From Flavobacteriaceae bacterium (GTDB taxonomy: Bacteria; Bacteroidota; Bacteroidia; Flavobacteriales; Flavobacteriaceae), in contig JANTFO010000007.1 in the NCBI GenBank assembly GCA_024763365.1, positions 1 to 45,123 on the forward strand: a stretch of DNA of 45,123 bases. Direction: 5' to 3'. Of the stretch, positions 8,334 to 17,226 are shown piece after piece. The notes beneath the pieces are model-generated. The model worked only from the letters and a program-made list of their open reading frames with translations. It had not been told where the DNA came from and made no database searches. Each line of letters starts with the position of its first letter. Within the stretch, counting starts at the first letter, position 1. A program made the translations under genes and the position numbers.

Positions 8334-9212
8334 ATGAATTTTACCCAAGCACAAAAGATGGGTCTCGTTGGTCTTATTGTAGTAATTATATTATTGCAGT
8401 TAGCACTTTACTTCTTAGATTTTTCAAAACCTGAGGAAGTCAAATTTAGTATTCAAACACCGGAAATAGTTCAATTTCAAAAAGAGATTGATTCTTTAAA
8501 ACAAGTAAAAATTGAGGAGAATAAACCAAAGATCTATCCATTCAACCCAAGTTTTTTAACAGATTATCGTGCCTATTGGTGGGGGATGACTCCACAGGAA
8601 TACGATAGATTGTTGACTCATAGAAAATCTGGACAGTATATAAATTCAGCTAAGGAATTTCAACAAGTTACAGGTGTTGGGGATTCGGTATTCAATGCCA
8701 TGAAACCACATTTTAAATTTCCGGACTGGATCACAAATCAAAAACAAAATAGTTTCGACAGGTCAAAGAAAAATAAAGCTGAATTGCTCCAAGATAATAG
8801 TAAACCATTAGTTAAAAAAGATTTAAACCAAGCTACCTATGAAGACTTAATAACTATTTATGGCATTGGTGATAAGTTGGCCAAACGGATTCTTAAGTAT
8901 AAAGAAGTCTTGCAAGCTTATAGTTTTAACGATCAATTGTATGAAGTATGGTATCTGGATAAAGAGGTAGCCGACAGGCTATTGGAACGTTTTACAGTAA
9001 TAGAGAAACCTGATATTCAACGCATCAACATTAATGAAGCTTATTTCAAACAAATATTACATCTCCCATACATTGACTATGATCTGACAAAAAAAATCTT
9101 TAACTACCGTGATGAAGTTGCTGAAATTCAATCTTTAGAAGAATTGAAACAAATTGAAGGTTTTCCTGTAGAAAAATTTGACAGAATTAGCTTATATTTG
9201 AAAGCTGAATAA
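8334..9212 (+). CDS. Membrane-anchored helix-hairpin-helix (ComEA-like) protein
   Basis: This 292-residue protein has one N-terminal membrane anchor (about residues 10-28) and then three helix-hairpin-helix modules. The first is near 65-130 (FQQVTGVGDSVFNAM), the second near 160-215 (DLNQATYEDLITIYGIGDKLAKRI), and the third near 228-290 (ININEAYFKQILHLPYIDYDLTKKI). This is the ComEA/ComEA-like architecture, in which the modules bind double-stranded DNA without sequence specificity, here on the outer side of the inner membrane. The GIG hairpin is best preserved in module two; module three has lost it. A role in DNA uptake is plausible by family, but no other competence gene is nearby. TATCTTTA near 8298 is a near-match to the -7 element. 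Confidence 0.8.
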   Translation: MNFTQAQKMGLVGLIVVIILLQLALYFLDFSKPEEVKFSIQTPEIVQFQKEIDSLKQVKIEENKPKIYPFNPSFLTDYRAYWWGMTPQEYDRLLTHRKSGQYINSAKEFQQVTGVGDSVFNAMKPHFKFPDWITNQKQNSFDRSKKNKAELLQDNSKPLVKKDLNQATYEDLITIYGIGDKLAKRILKYKEVLQAYSFNDQLYEVWYLDKEVADRLLERFTVIEKPDIQRININEAYFKQILHLPYIDYDLTKKIFNYRDEVAEIQSLEELKQIEGFPVEKFDRISLYLKAE

Positions 9213-9257
9213 GGCCATACTTAGTGCTTTTCAGTATTAACAAATATACTTAATAAA

Positions 9258-10397
9258 ATGGGTTACGATTTAACCGAGGAGCAGCAAATGATGACTGCAG
9301 CCATTAAAGACTTTGCCGAACAACATATTCGCCCTCACATCATGGATTGGGATGAAGCGCAATTTTTTCCAATAGATCTTTTTAAAAAACTTGGTGAAAT
9401 GGGTTTTATGGGTGTTTTAGTACCTGAAGAATATGGTGGTTCGGGCTTAAATTACCACGATTATATATTAATTCTTGAAGAGATCACAAAAGTAGATTCC
9501 TCTATAGGTTTGTCCGTAGCTGCACATAATTCGTTGTGTACCAATCATATATTGCAATTTGGAAATGAGGAGCAAAAACAAAAGTATTTGCCAAAATTGG
9601 CTTCCGGAGCATGGATAGGTGCCTGGGGTTTGACAGAACATAACACGGGCTCTGATGCAGGAAGTATGTCAACAACGGCCAAAAAAGATGGAGATTTTTA
9701 TGTGCTAAATGGCGCTAAAAATTTTATCACACATGGCAAGAGTGGCCATGTAGCTGTTGTTTTGGCTCGAACAGGTGAAAAAGGGGAACGGCATAATGCA
9801 ACAGCTTTTGTTGTTTTGAAAGGCACCCCTGGCTTTACATCCGGTAAAAAAGAAAACAAACTGGGTATGAGAGCCTCAGAGACTGCCGAGATGATCTTTG
9901 ATAATTGTCGTGTTCATAAAGACCAAATATTAGGTCAAGTTGGCGATGGATTTGCGCAAGCACTCAGCATTTTAGATGGTGGCCGTATTTCGATAGGTGC
10001 TTTGGGTTTAGGTATTGCCAAAGGATCATTTGAAGCCTCTTTAAAATATGCTAAAGAAAGGGAACAATTCGGTAAACCCATTGCTCAATTTCAAGCTATT
10101 TCTTTCAAACTAGCCGATATGGCTACCGAAATTGAAGCTTCTGAACTCCTTTTACATAGAGCAGCAGAACTAAAAAATCGTGGTGAACGTATCACCAAAA
10201 TTGGGGCAATGGCAAAGATGTATGCTTCAGAAGTAGGAGTAAAGGTGGCGACGGAGGCTATACAAATTCATGGCGGATATGGTTATACTAAAGATTTTCC
10301 CGTTGAAAAATTTTATCGCGACGCTAAACTCAATACCATAGGAGAAGGTACCACCGAGATACAAAAATTGGTCATTGCAAGAAACATTTTAAAATAA
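9258..10397 (+). CDS. Acyl-CoA dehydrogenase (short/medium chain type)
   Basis: This 379-residue protein is a standard acyl-CoA dehydrogenase, an FAD enzyme that makes the trans-2-enoyl-CoA in fatty-acid or branched-chain acyl-CoA oxidation. The N-terminal helical domain starts YDLTEEQQMM. The middle domain has the FAD/substrate segment AWGLTEHNTGSDAGSM. The C-terminal helices include REQFGKPIAQFQAISFKLADM and the end motif IQIHGGYGYTKDFPVEKFYRD. The catalytic Glu is expected in IGEGTTEIQK, close to the C-terminus. Length is normal. A second, related dehydrogenase begins 19 bp after its stop, so the two form an operon. The chain-length or branch preference of each cannot be read. Confidence 0.93.
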   Translation: MGYDLTEEQQMMTAAIKDFAEQHIRPHIMDWDEAQFFPIDLFKKLGEMGFMGVLVPEEYGGSGLNYHDYILILEEITKVDSSIGLSVAAHNSLCTNHILQFGNEEQKQKYLPKLASGAWIGAWGLTEHNTGSDAGSMSTTAKKDGDFYVLNGAKNFITHGKSGHVAVVLARTGEKGERHNATAFVVLKGTPGFTSGKKENKLGMRASETAEMIFDNCRVHKDQILGQVGDGFAQALSILDGGRISIGALGLGIAKGSFEASLKYAKEREQFGKPIAQFQAISFKLADMATEIEASELLLHRAAELKNRGERITKIGAMAKMYASEVGVKVATEAIQIHGGYGYTKDFPVEKFYRDAKLNTIGEGTTEIQKLVIARNILK

Positions 10398-10416
10398 TAA
10401 AACAGAAAAGTGCAAT

Positions 10417-11559
10417 ATGGATTTTAATTTATCTGAAGAACAAATAATGATTAGAGAGGCAGCGAGAGATTTTGCAAAAGCAGAATTGTTGCCGGGTGTG
10501 ATAGAAAGAGACGAATTGGAGAAATTCCCTACAGAACAAATTAAAAAGATGGGTGAACTCGGTTTTCTCGGAATGATGGTCGATCCAAAGTATGGAGGAG
10601 GTGGTATGGATACTGTTTCTTATGTGATGGCTATCGAGGAGATTTCTAAAGTGGATGCCTCTGCTTCTGTAGTAATGTCTGTAAACAATTCTTTGGTGTG
10701 CTGGGGAATTGAGACTTATGGAACTGAAGAACATAAACAAAAATATTTAACTCGTCTGGCTACCGGTGAGGTGATTGGGGCTTTTGCATTAAGTGAACCG
10801 GAAGCAGGTAGTGATGCAACAAAGCAACGTACTATTGCTGAAGACAAAGGTGATTATTATTTATTGAATGGTACGAAAAACTGGATAACCAGTGGTAATT
10901 CAGCAGATATTTTTTTAGTTATTGCACATACACATCCGGAGAAAGGCCATAAAGGCATCAATGCTTTTATAGTAGAAAAAGGATGGGAAGGTTTTGAAGT
11001 AGGTCCTAAGGAAAAGAAAATGGGTATCAGAGGTTCTGATACGCATTCGTTACTTTTTACAGATGTAAAAGTGCCTAAAGAGAATCGTATAGGTGAAGAT
11101 GGCTTTGGATTTACTTTTGCTATGAAAACGCTCTCAGGTGGTAGAATAGGAATTGCTTCACAAGCTTTAGGTATTGCAGCGGGTGCTTATGAAAGAGCAT
11201 TGCAATATTCAAAAGAAAGAAAAGCCTTTGGTAAAGAAATATCAAAACATCAAGCTATTGCTTTTAAATTAGCTGATATGAAAACTAAAATTGAAGCTGC
11301 CCGACATTTAATTATGAAAGCAGCATGGGATAAAGATCAGCACAAAGATTATAACTTATCCGGTGCTATAGCTAAATACTTTGCAGCTGAAATGGCTATG
11401 TGGGTTACAACGGAAGCCGTTCAAATACATGGTGGTTATGGGTATGTAAAAGAATATCATGTAGAACGTATGATGCGAGATGCTAAGATTACCCAAATAT
11501 ATGAAGGAACTTCCGAAATTCAACAAATAGTTATCTCAAGGTCTATTTTAAGAGATTAA
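10417..11559 (+). CDS. Acyl-CoA dehydrogenase (butyryl-CoA dehydrogenase-like)
   Basis: This 380-residue acyl-CoA dehydrogenase is a paralogue of its upstream neighbour. It has the same three-domain plan: MDFNLSEEQIMIREAARDFA at the start, AFALSEPEAGSDAT in the flavin-binding middle domain, and IQIHGGYGYVKEYHVERMMRD near the end. The catalytic Glu is expected in IYEGTSEIQQ. The motif resembles short-chain (butyryl-CoA) enzymes more closely than the upstream gene does. The enzyme hands electrons to an electron-transfer flavoprotein, which is not encoded here. Its stop codon overlaps by four bases that of the convergent LRR gene, so the ends of both transcripts must overlap. Confidence 0.93.
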   Translation: MDFNLSEEQIMIREAARDFAKAELLPGVIERDELEKFPTEQIKKMGELGFLGMMVDPKYGGGGMDTVSYVMAIEEISKVDASASVVMSVNNSLVCWGIETYGTEEHKQKYLTRLATGEVIGAFALSEPEAGSDATKQRTIAEDKGDYYLLNGTKNWITSGNSADIFLVIAHTHPEKGHKGINAFIVEKGWEGFEVGPKEKKMGIRGSDTHSLLFTDVKVPKENRIGEDGFGFTFAMKTLSGGRIGIASQALGIAAGAYERALQYSKERKAFGKEISKHQAIAFKLADMKTKIEAARHLIMKAAWDKDQHKDYNLSGAIAKYFAAEMAMWVTTEAVQIHGGYGYVKEYHVERMMRDAKITQIYEGTSEIQQIVISRSILRD

Positions 11560-13661
11560 TGTACTTTGAATTGAATGGGTTCTACTGAAGTACAATCTTT
11601 GGTGTATGTGGATAATGCATTCTTTTTCCAATTCTTGTAAACCCCTTCTCTATTAGTTGCTTTTTGTGGTTCGTCAACCTGTATGCAATTTAATATTTTA
11701 TTATTTAACACATTCAGAATTATAATTTCTTGATTATTGCCATTATCTAATAGTAAATTATTAAGGAAATTATCATTGGCATAAAGTTCTTTTAAATGAG
11801 GAACTTCAGTAAGATCTAATTCTTTAAGTTTATTAAATGAGACATCAATTTCTTGCAACTTAGTGTTACCTCTTAGTGTGATGTCCGTAAGTTTATTTCG
11901 TGAGAAATCTATTTTAGATAAAGAGGGATGATTAACTATTGATAAGTTGGTAAAACTATTATTGCGACAATTTAATGAGTTTAGTGCTGTATTATTTGAG
12001 ATATCAATTTTCTTTAATAAATTATTCTCAGCTATAATATTTTCAATTTCAGTTAATTCAGTAAGATTCAAAGTTGTAATCTTGTTATTTGAACAATTTA
12101 TATCTTTTAGTAATAAAGAGTTGTCTAAATTTAATCCTGAAATTTCATTGAAACTACAATTTAAAACTGCTAATTGCGGATTAAATAATTCTAAAACTTG
12201 AATTTCGTTTTTTTGACATGTTAATACTTTCAAATTAGGGCAATTCTTTACAGAAAGAAATTTGAGTGAATTATTATCGCAGTGGAGTTCATCCAGTTTT
12301 GGATGATCTATAAAAGGCATAATGCTAATGAAATTATTACGGCAAAATAGTTTCTCTATACCTTTGTTATTGTCTATAATCAATTCATTTAGCTTGTTTT
12401 CTTCACATACTAATCGTTTAAGTTTTTTGTTATTCTTTAAGTTGATGAATGCAATTTTGTTATAAGAAAAATCTAAATATTCCAAAGATTCTAATTGATC
12501 AATTGCCAATTCTTGTAGTTCATTATAACTAATAGCTAATTTTTTTAAATGTTTTAAATTATTGATTTTGACATTTGAAATTTTGTTTTTTTGGCAATAT
12601 AATTCTCTTAAGTTGCTATTATTTGTTAAGTTTAATGTGTATATTTCATTTGAATTACAAAGTAGTAATTCTAAAGATTCAAAGTCTTGAATACCGGTTA
12701 AGTCGCTAATGTTTTTTTTAGATATATCAAGGCTTTTAATACCTTTGATTTTATCGGTAAGTACATAGTTGTCCGGGACACCATAATCATAACCCAGTGC
12801 TATTAAAGCCTTTTCAAAATTTTTATCTGCTATGTAGGTTTTACAAGAATTTTTCACATCTAATTCCTCATCAAATATCCAGGTGCTTTTGAGAGGTTCA
12901 TCTTTATTGTCGATTTCAACACATTCCAGTTTGGGATTTGAAGCTGCATTCACAAAGTTTAAAATATCGTTATGACTGTTTTTTAGGTTAAGACTTTCTA
13001 ATTGGTTGTGATCGCAGACTAATTTATTGAGATGTATGTTATGGCTTATATCTAAGTGATTTAACTTATTAAATGAACATTGAAGTTTTTCAAGTTTTTG
13101 AATATGAGATACCTCCAATGAAGTTAAATCATTATTGGTACAACTTAAGTATGCAACACTTTCGGGTATATTATCAATAGATCTGATAAAATTGTAGTTA
13201 CAGGACACTTTTTCAAGTAATTTATTATTACTAAAATCAAGACTGTCAATTTTATTGGTACTGCAAGAGAGGTAGATCAATTGAGTATTCTTGTTGATAT
13301 TCAGGTGTTTAAGTTCATTATGATTACATAAGAGCTTTTTAAGATTTATTAAAGAATCTACTTCAATTCTAGTAAGTCTGTTTGAAGAACAGTTAAGACA
13401 TTCCAGCGCTTTAAAGGCCTCAATTCCGGTCAAATCATATATTTTACTATTTGAGATATCAAGTTTTGTAATATTTTTTATTACTTCATTTGGTATTTGT
13501 CCGTCAAGTTTGTCATAAGGATCAATACCGGCATCGATTAGGGCTCTTTCAAAATTAGGATCCGGTATAGGAGTATTTTGGCTATTAACAAGTAAAACCC
13601 ATAAGAGTAGTAAAGTGAAATATACTATTCTCATAATATGGTTTATTTCAAACCGCTTCAT
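11556..13661 (-). CDS. Secreted leucine-rich repeat protein with two complete LRR modules
   Basis: This protein has a signal peptide ending near VNSQ and two leucine-rich modules. In numbering from the longest frame (start 13715), each opens with a DxNFExALIxxG cap (about residues 52-63 and 297-308). Each then runs in roughly 20-22-residue repeats of the LxxLxCxxNxLxxL type and closes with a cysteine cap (KLECVEID...W...C near 262-291; NCIQVDE...W...C near the end). Such proteins mediate protein or surface binding; the ligand is unknown. There is no T9SS sorting domain, so it may stay in the periplasm or be surface-exposed another way. The start is uncertain: ATGs at 13715, 13661 and 13634 are possible. 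13661 keeps the signal peptide and leaves a leader after the promoter at 13726. The sequence is very Asn-, Lys- and AT-rich. Confidence 0.82.
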   Translation of the reverse strand: MKRFEINHIMRIVYFTLLLLWVLLVNSQNTPIPDPNFERALIDAGIDPYDKLDGQIPNEVIKNITKLDISNSKIYDLTGIEAFKALECLNCSSNRLTRIEVDSLINLKKLLCNHNELKHLNINKNTQLIYLSCSTNKIDSLDFSNNKLLEKVSCNYNFIRSIDNIPESVAYLSCTNNDLTSLEVSHIQKLEKLQCSFNKLNHLDISHNIHLNKLVCDHNQLESLNLKNSHNDILNFVNAASNPKLECVEIDNKDEPLKSTWIFDEELDVKNSCKTYIADKNFEKALIALGYDYGVPDNYVLTDKIKGIKSLDISKKNISDLTGIQDFESLELLLCNSNEIYTLNLTNNSNLRELYCQKNKISNVKINNLKHLKKLAISYNELQELAIDQLESLEYLDFSYNKIAFINLKNNKKLKRLVCEENKLNELIIDNNKGIEKLFCRNNFISIMPFIDHPKLDELHCDNNSLKFLSVKNCPNLKVLTCQKNEIQVLELFNPQLAVLNCSFNEISGLNLDNSLLLKDINCSNNKITTLNLTELTEIENIIAENNLLKKIDISNNTALNSLNCRNNSFTNLSIVNHPSLSKIDFSRNKLTDITLRGNTKLQEIDVSFNKLKELDLTEVPHLKELYANDNFLNNLLLDNGNNQEIIILNVLNNKILNCIQVDEPQKATNREGVYKNWKKNALSTYTKDCTSVEPIQFKVH

Positions 13662-13725
13662 GGCTTTACTTTTTTGTTTAATGCTATATAAGGGATAAAT
13701 TTTAGCATCATACATTTAATTTTCA

Positions 13726-13733
13726 CAAAGTTA
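13726..13733 (-). promoter_or_regulatory. Bacteroidota -7 element for the LRR gene
   Basis: The minus strand reads TAACTTTG here, a full TAnnTTTG match. It lies only 10 bp from the first possible ATG (13715), which favours the later starts at 13661 or 13634. Confidence 0.5.
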
Positions 13734-13773
13734 ACTAAAAAATAATTATCATTTATGTATAGAACGAAATGTT

Positions 13774-14634
13774 TTATGAATCCTTTTCTAATTGGCTTTT
13801 GTAATCTTGAAGTCTGTTCTTTTCTTCAGCGTTCAATTTTGGATATGAAAAATTGTATTTTGCTAGTTTCTCAACAATAGTTTTGGCAACAAGATATCTG
13901 GAGCTATCTTTGTGATCAGCCGGTATTACATGCCAAGGAGCATAGGTGGTTGAAGTCCTGTTGATCATATCTTCATAGGCTTCCATATATTTGTTCCATA
14001 AAGCTCTTTCTTTTAGGTCTCCGGCAGAGAATTTCCAATTCTTTTCTGGTTTGTTTAATCGACGTAGCAACCTTTTTTTTTGTTCTTCCTTGGAAAGGTT
14101 CAAATAAAACTTAAGAATAATAGTCCCGTTTTCTACTAAATGCTTTTCAAAGGCATTTATTTGTTGCATTCTATTGTGATAAAAATTATCGTCGATATCA
14201 TTCACAGTATTGATGCCAGGAATTTTTTCGTTGAGAATATATTCAGGATGTACACGAGTCACCAATACATTTTCATAATGAGTTCTGTTAAAGACAGTAA
14301 TGATACCTCTTTCAGGTAGCACTTTGTAATGACGCCAAATATAATCGTGATCCAATTCTACTTTGGAGGGTGTTTTAAAACTATGGACTTTTACGCCATT
14401 GGCATTGACATTTTTAAAGACTTCTCGTATCAAACTATCCTTTCCACTGGTGTCCATACCTTGTAAGCAAATTAAAACACTTTGTTTATCTTCCGCATAC
14501 ATAGCATCTTGAATATCGGCTAATTTTTTACGCTCTTTTTTAAGTGATTTCTTAGCATTTTCTTTAATTTCTAAAGTTTCATGAAACGAAAGTTTAAATG
14601 AAGTTTTAGAATTAATTTTATATTTTTCTAGCAT
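13774..14634 (-). CDS. ppk2: PPK2-family polyphosphate kinase
   Basis: This 286-residue protein is a polyphosphate:nucleotide phosphotransferase of the PPK2 family. It has the Walker A motif GMDTSGKDS (residues 59-67). The Walker B-side and lid segments are IWRHYKVLPERGIITVFNRTHYENVLV (about 109-135) and KFYLNLSKEEQKKRLLRRL (about 175-193). The length suits the one-domain forms. The enzyme uses polyphosphate to phosphorylate nucleotides, or runs the reverse reaction; AMP versus ADP preference is not resolved. It begins 9 bp after the stop of the response regulator, so the two are probably one transcript. That links polyphosphate use to a two-component signal, which is an inference. No ppk1 or ppx is in view. 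Confidence 0.92.
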   Translation of the reverse strand: MLEKYKINSKTSFKLSFHETLEIKENAKKSLKKERKKLADIQDAMYAEDKQSVLICLQGMDTSGKDSLIREVFKNVNANGVKVHSFKTPSKVELDHDYIWRHYKVLPERGIITVFNRTHYENVLVTRVHPEYILNEKIPGINTVNDIDDNFYHNRMQQINAFEKHLVENGTIILKFYLNLSKEEQKKRLLRRLNKPEKNWKFSAGDLKERALWNKYMEAYEDMINRTSTTYAPWHVIPADHKDSSRYLVAKTIVEKLAKYNFSYPKLNAEEKNRLQDYKSQLEKDS

Positions 14635-14643
14635 AATGTTATT

Positions 14644-15807
14644 CTATTTACTGGCAAAGAGTTTCACATCGTTTTCTGTAACGGTTTGTTCTCCCAAAAT
14701 AATCAATCTCTCCACTACATTTCGTAATTCTCGTATGTTACCTGTCCAATTGTATTCTTGTAATTTTTTGATAGCCTTTTTATCGAATGGTTTTGGCGTT
14801 GTTCCTTGCTCTTCAGCAATCTTTTTAGAGAAATGCTCAATTAAAATAGGAATGTCATCTCTACGTTCACCTAAGCTCGGTACCTTAATGATAATGACTG
14901 CCAGACGATGGTAAAGATCTTCTCTAAATTTTTTTTCCTCAATTTCTTTTTGTAAATCTTTATTAGTGGCAGCTAAGACTCTGACATTGACAGATATATC
15001 TTTTTCATCACCTACACGTTGAATTTTTCCTTCTTGTAAAGCGCGAAGCACTTTGGCTTGAGCAGCCAAACTCATGTCTCCTACCTCATCTAAAAAAATG
15101 GTACCTCCATTGGCGGCTTCAAATTTACCGGCACGATCTTTTTGTGCTCCGGTAAACGAGCCTTTTTTATGTCCAAACAACTCACTTTCAATAAGTTCAG
15201 AAGGGATGGCAGCGCAATTTACTTCTATCATGGGGCCGCTACTTCTTTCACTTTTTTCGTGTAGCCAATGTGCCACCAATTCTTTTCCGGTTCCATTTTG
15301 TCCGGTGATCAAAACACGTGCATCCGTAGGTGCTACCTTTTCGATCATTTCTTTAATTTGGTTAATGGATTCACTTTCACCCACCATTTCATAGTTTTTA
15401 CTAACTTTCTTTTTAAGTCTTTTGTTTTCTACAACAAGTTCTTTTTTGTCGAGCGCATTTCGAATGGCGTTCAGTAATCTGTTAAGGTCAGGTGGTTTGG
15501 ATATATAATCAAAAGCACCTATCTTCATTGCTTGCACTGCAGTTTCCAGATCACCATGGCCAGATATCATTAAAAAAGGTAATTCGGGTTTTATTTTTTT
15601 GGCATATTCAAGCACTTCAATTCCATCCATTTTAGGCATTTTGATGTCACAAAGTACCAAGTCAAAATCGTTTTCTTTAATCATCTCAACACCTTGTAGT
15701 CCGTCTTCTGCTTCATATACTTTATAGTTTTGACTCTCTTCTGTAATTATATTCTTTAGTACCCTTCTGATGGATACTTCATCTTCAATAATGAGGATTT
15801 TATGCAT
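14644..15807 (-). CDS. Response regulator / sigma-54 activator ATPase without DNA-binding domain
   Basis: This 387-residue protein is an NtrC-type regulator in two parts. The receiver domain (1-120) has the phosphoacceptor Asp54 in LCDIKMPKMDG and the conserved Lys104 in DYISKPP. The AAA+ sigma-54 interaction domain (about 140-380) has Walker A GQNGTGKE (169-176), the GAFTGA loop as GSFTGA (216-221), Walker B GGTIFLDE (234-241), and the end motif WTGNIRELRNVVERL. The protein stops about 25 residues after that motif, at FASK, so the usual Fis-type helix-turn-helix is missing. It may act from solution on sigma-54 holoenzyme. No histidine kinase is adjacent. PPK2 follows 9 bp downstream. Confidence 0.9.
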   Translation of the reverse strand: MHKILIIEDEVSIRRVLKNIITEESQNYKVYEAEDGLQGVEMIKENDFDLVLCDIKMPKMDGIEVLEYAKKIKPELPFLMISGHGDLETAVQAMKIGAFDYISKPPDLNRLLNAIRNALDKKELVVENKRLKKKVSKNYEMVGESESINQIKEMIEKVAPTDARVLITGQNGTGKELVAHWLHEKSERSSGPMIEVNCAAIPSELIESELFGHKKGSFTGAQKDRAGKFEAANGGTIFLDEVGDMSLAAQAKVLRALQEGKIQRVGDEKDISVNVRVLAATNKDLQKEIEEKKFREDLYHRLAVIIIKVPSLGERRDDIPILIEHFSKKIAEEQGTTPKPFDKKAIKKLQEYNWTGNIRELRNVVERLIILGEQTVTENDVKLFASK

Positions 15808-15895
15808 AATCTAATCTTTATTCTTTGGTTACCTACGAATGCAGGTTTATTCTTTGTACTTTGCTATTTGTTCTTTTTAATTTGTAATTTCAGCT

Positions 15896-15917
15896 CCTAA
15901 CACCTAACACCTAACAT
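15896..15917. repeat. Short direct repeats (CACCTAA) in spacer
   Basis: Three copies of a 7-bp unit CCTAACA, the last one diverging, lie between the ABC permease stop and the response regulator start. They are part of a simple periodic spacer like others in this window. No further function is seen. Confidence 0.5.
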
Positions 15918-15918
15918 C

Positions 15919-17226
15919 TTAGTATTTTAACCACTTATATAATTCTTTATAACTCGGTTTTTTACCATACATTAATATACCTACTTTGTATATTTTGGCA
16001 GCCAACCAAATGATGCCAACAAATGTTAAGAATAGCAAAGCCAAAGATACGATAACTTGCCAAATTGGAGCTCCTAAGGGTATGCGCATCATCATCACGA
16101 TAGGAGAGGTAAAGGGTATCATGGAGAAGGTGGTCGCTATAGGCCCATGTGGATCATTGATTACTACAGCAAATCCAATGTAAATGCCTAACATTAAGGG
16201 AAGTATGATTGGTAGCATAAACTGCTGACTATCAGATTCACTGTCAACTGCAGCTCCTATAGCAGCATAAATAGAACTATATAATAAATAACCACCTATA
16301 AAAAAAAGGAAAAAAGATATAACAGTTAATGCTATGGGCAATTGACTTAATTCATATAACAGTAATTCAAATTTTGAAGATTGAGCTGTTTCCATGATTA
16401 CATCCATCTGTTCTTGCTGAATATACTGTCCGGTTTGGATGCCCATAATAGGTAACAGGATCAGGTAAACCAAAGTAATTAAGACACCCCAAACAATAAA
16501 TTGAAGAATACCTGCAGCAGCAGTACCCAGTACTTTACCCATTAGCAGCTGGAATGGCTTGACCGAAGAAACAATTACTTCTATAATACGGCTTGTTTTT
16601 TCCTCAATAACACTACGCATCACCATAGCTCCGTAGACCATGATAAACAGCATGATAAAATACCCTGCTGCACTTCCCAACACTAACTTAATTTCGTTGA
16701 TAAATTTAGAACTTTCCTGCCCTTCGAAGTTGTGAAGCTGGACATCAGTATTAATTTGTGATTTTTTGATTTCCTCGGCATCCAGATTAAGTTCTTGGAT
16801 TTTAAGAGCACTGAGTTTTTTGTTGAGTCTTTTTTCTAAATTTTCCGTAAAGATTAAACTGGGAGATTCTTTAGAAAAAAATTGTATTTGATTGGCAAGG
16901 CTATCTATATTTTGAACGTTTGGGATATACAATAAACCATAAGACTCCGATTCCTTGGAAATTCCTTTTGCATAGGCTAGATCAATACTGTCAAGCTTAT
17001 TAAAATTAAGCATTTTGGAATCCTCGAAGTCAGCATTTTGAAAAATCCCGGATGCATCTATATAATCCACCTGACGAGTTTTTTCAATACTACTTTTGGT
17101 GATAAAACTGATTAATGCAACCATCCCGATTAATAATATCGGACTCAAAAAGGTCATGATGATAAAAGTGCGATTTCTTACTTTGTTCAGAAATTCCCGA
17201 GCGATGATCAATTTCAGTTTTTTCAT
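15919..17226 (-). CDS. ABC-2 type transporter permease (NatB-like)
   Basis: This 435-residue inner-membrane protein has the ABC-2 exporter layout. A first membrane segment (about residues 20-42, FIIMTFLSPILLIGMVALISF) is followed by a large external loop (about 45-185). Five or six further membrane segments come next. They include VYGAMVMRSVIEEKTSRIIEVIVSSVKPFQLLMGK, whose EEKxxRIxEVxxSSVxPxxLMxGK pattern is typical of NatB and related sodium/drug exporters. Its ATG overlaps the TGA stop of the ATPase gene (4 bp), so the two are translationally coupled. The substrate is not identifiable; sodium, peptides and drugs are all known for relatives. Confidence 0.9.
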   Translation of the reverse strand: MKKLKLIIAREFLNKVRNRTFIIMTFLSPILLIGMVALISFITKSSIEKTRQVDYIDASGIFQNADFEDSKMLNFNKLDSIDLAYAKGISKESESYGLLYIPNVQNIDSLANQIQFFSKESPSLIFTENLEKRLNKKLSALKIQELNLDAEEIKKSQINTDVQLHNFEGQESSKFINEIKLVLGSAAGYFIMLFIMVYGAMVMRSVIEEKTSRIIEVIVSSVKPFQLLMGKVLGTAAAGILQFIVWGVLITLVYLILLPIMGIQTGQYIQQEQMDVIMETAQSSKFELLLYELSQLPIALTVISFFLFFIGGYLLYSSIYAAIGAAVDSESDSQQFMLPIILPLMLGIYIGFAVVINDPHGPIATTFSMIPFTSPIVMMMRIPLGAPIWQVIVSLALLFLTFVGIIWLAAKIYKVGILMYGKKPSYKELYKWLKY

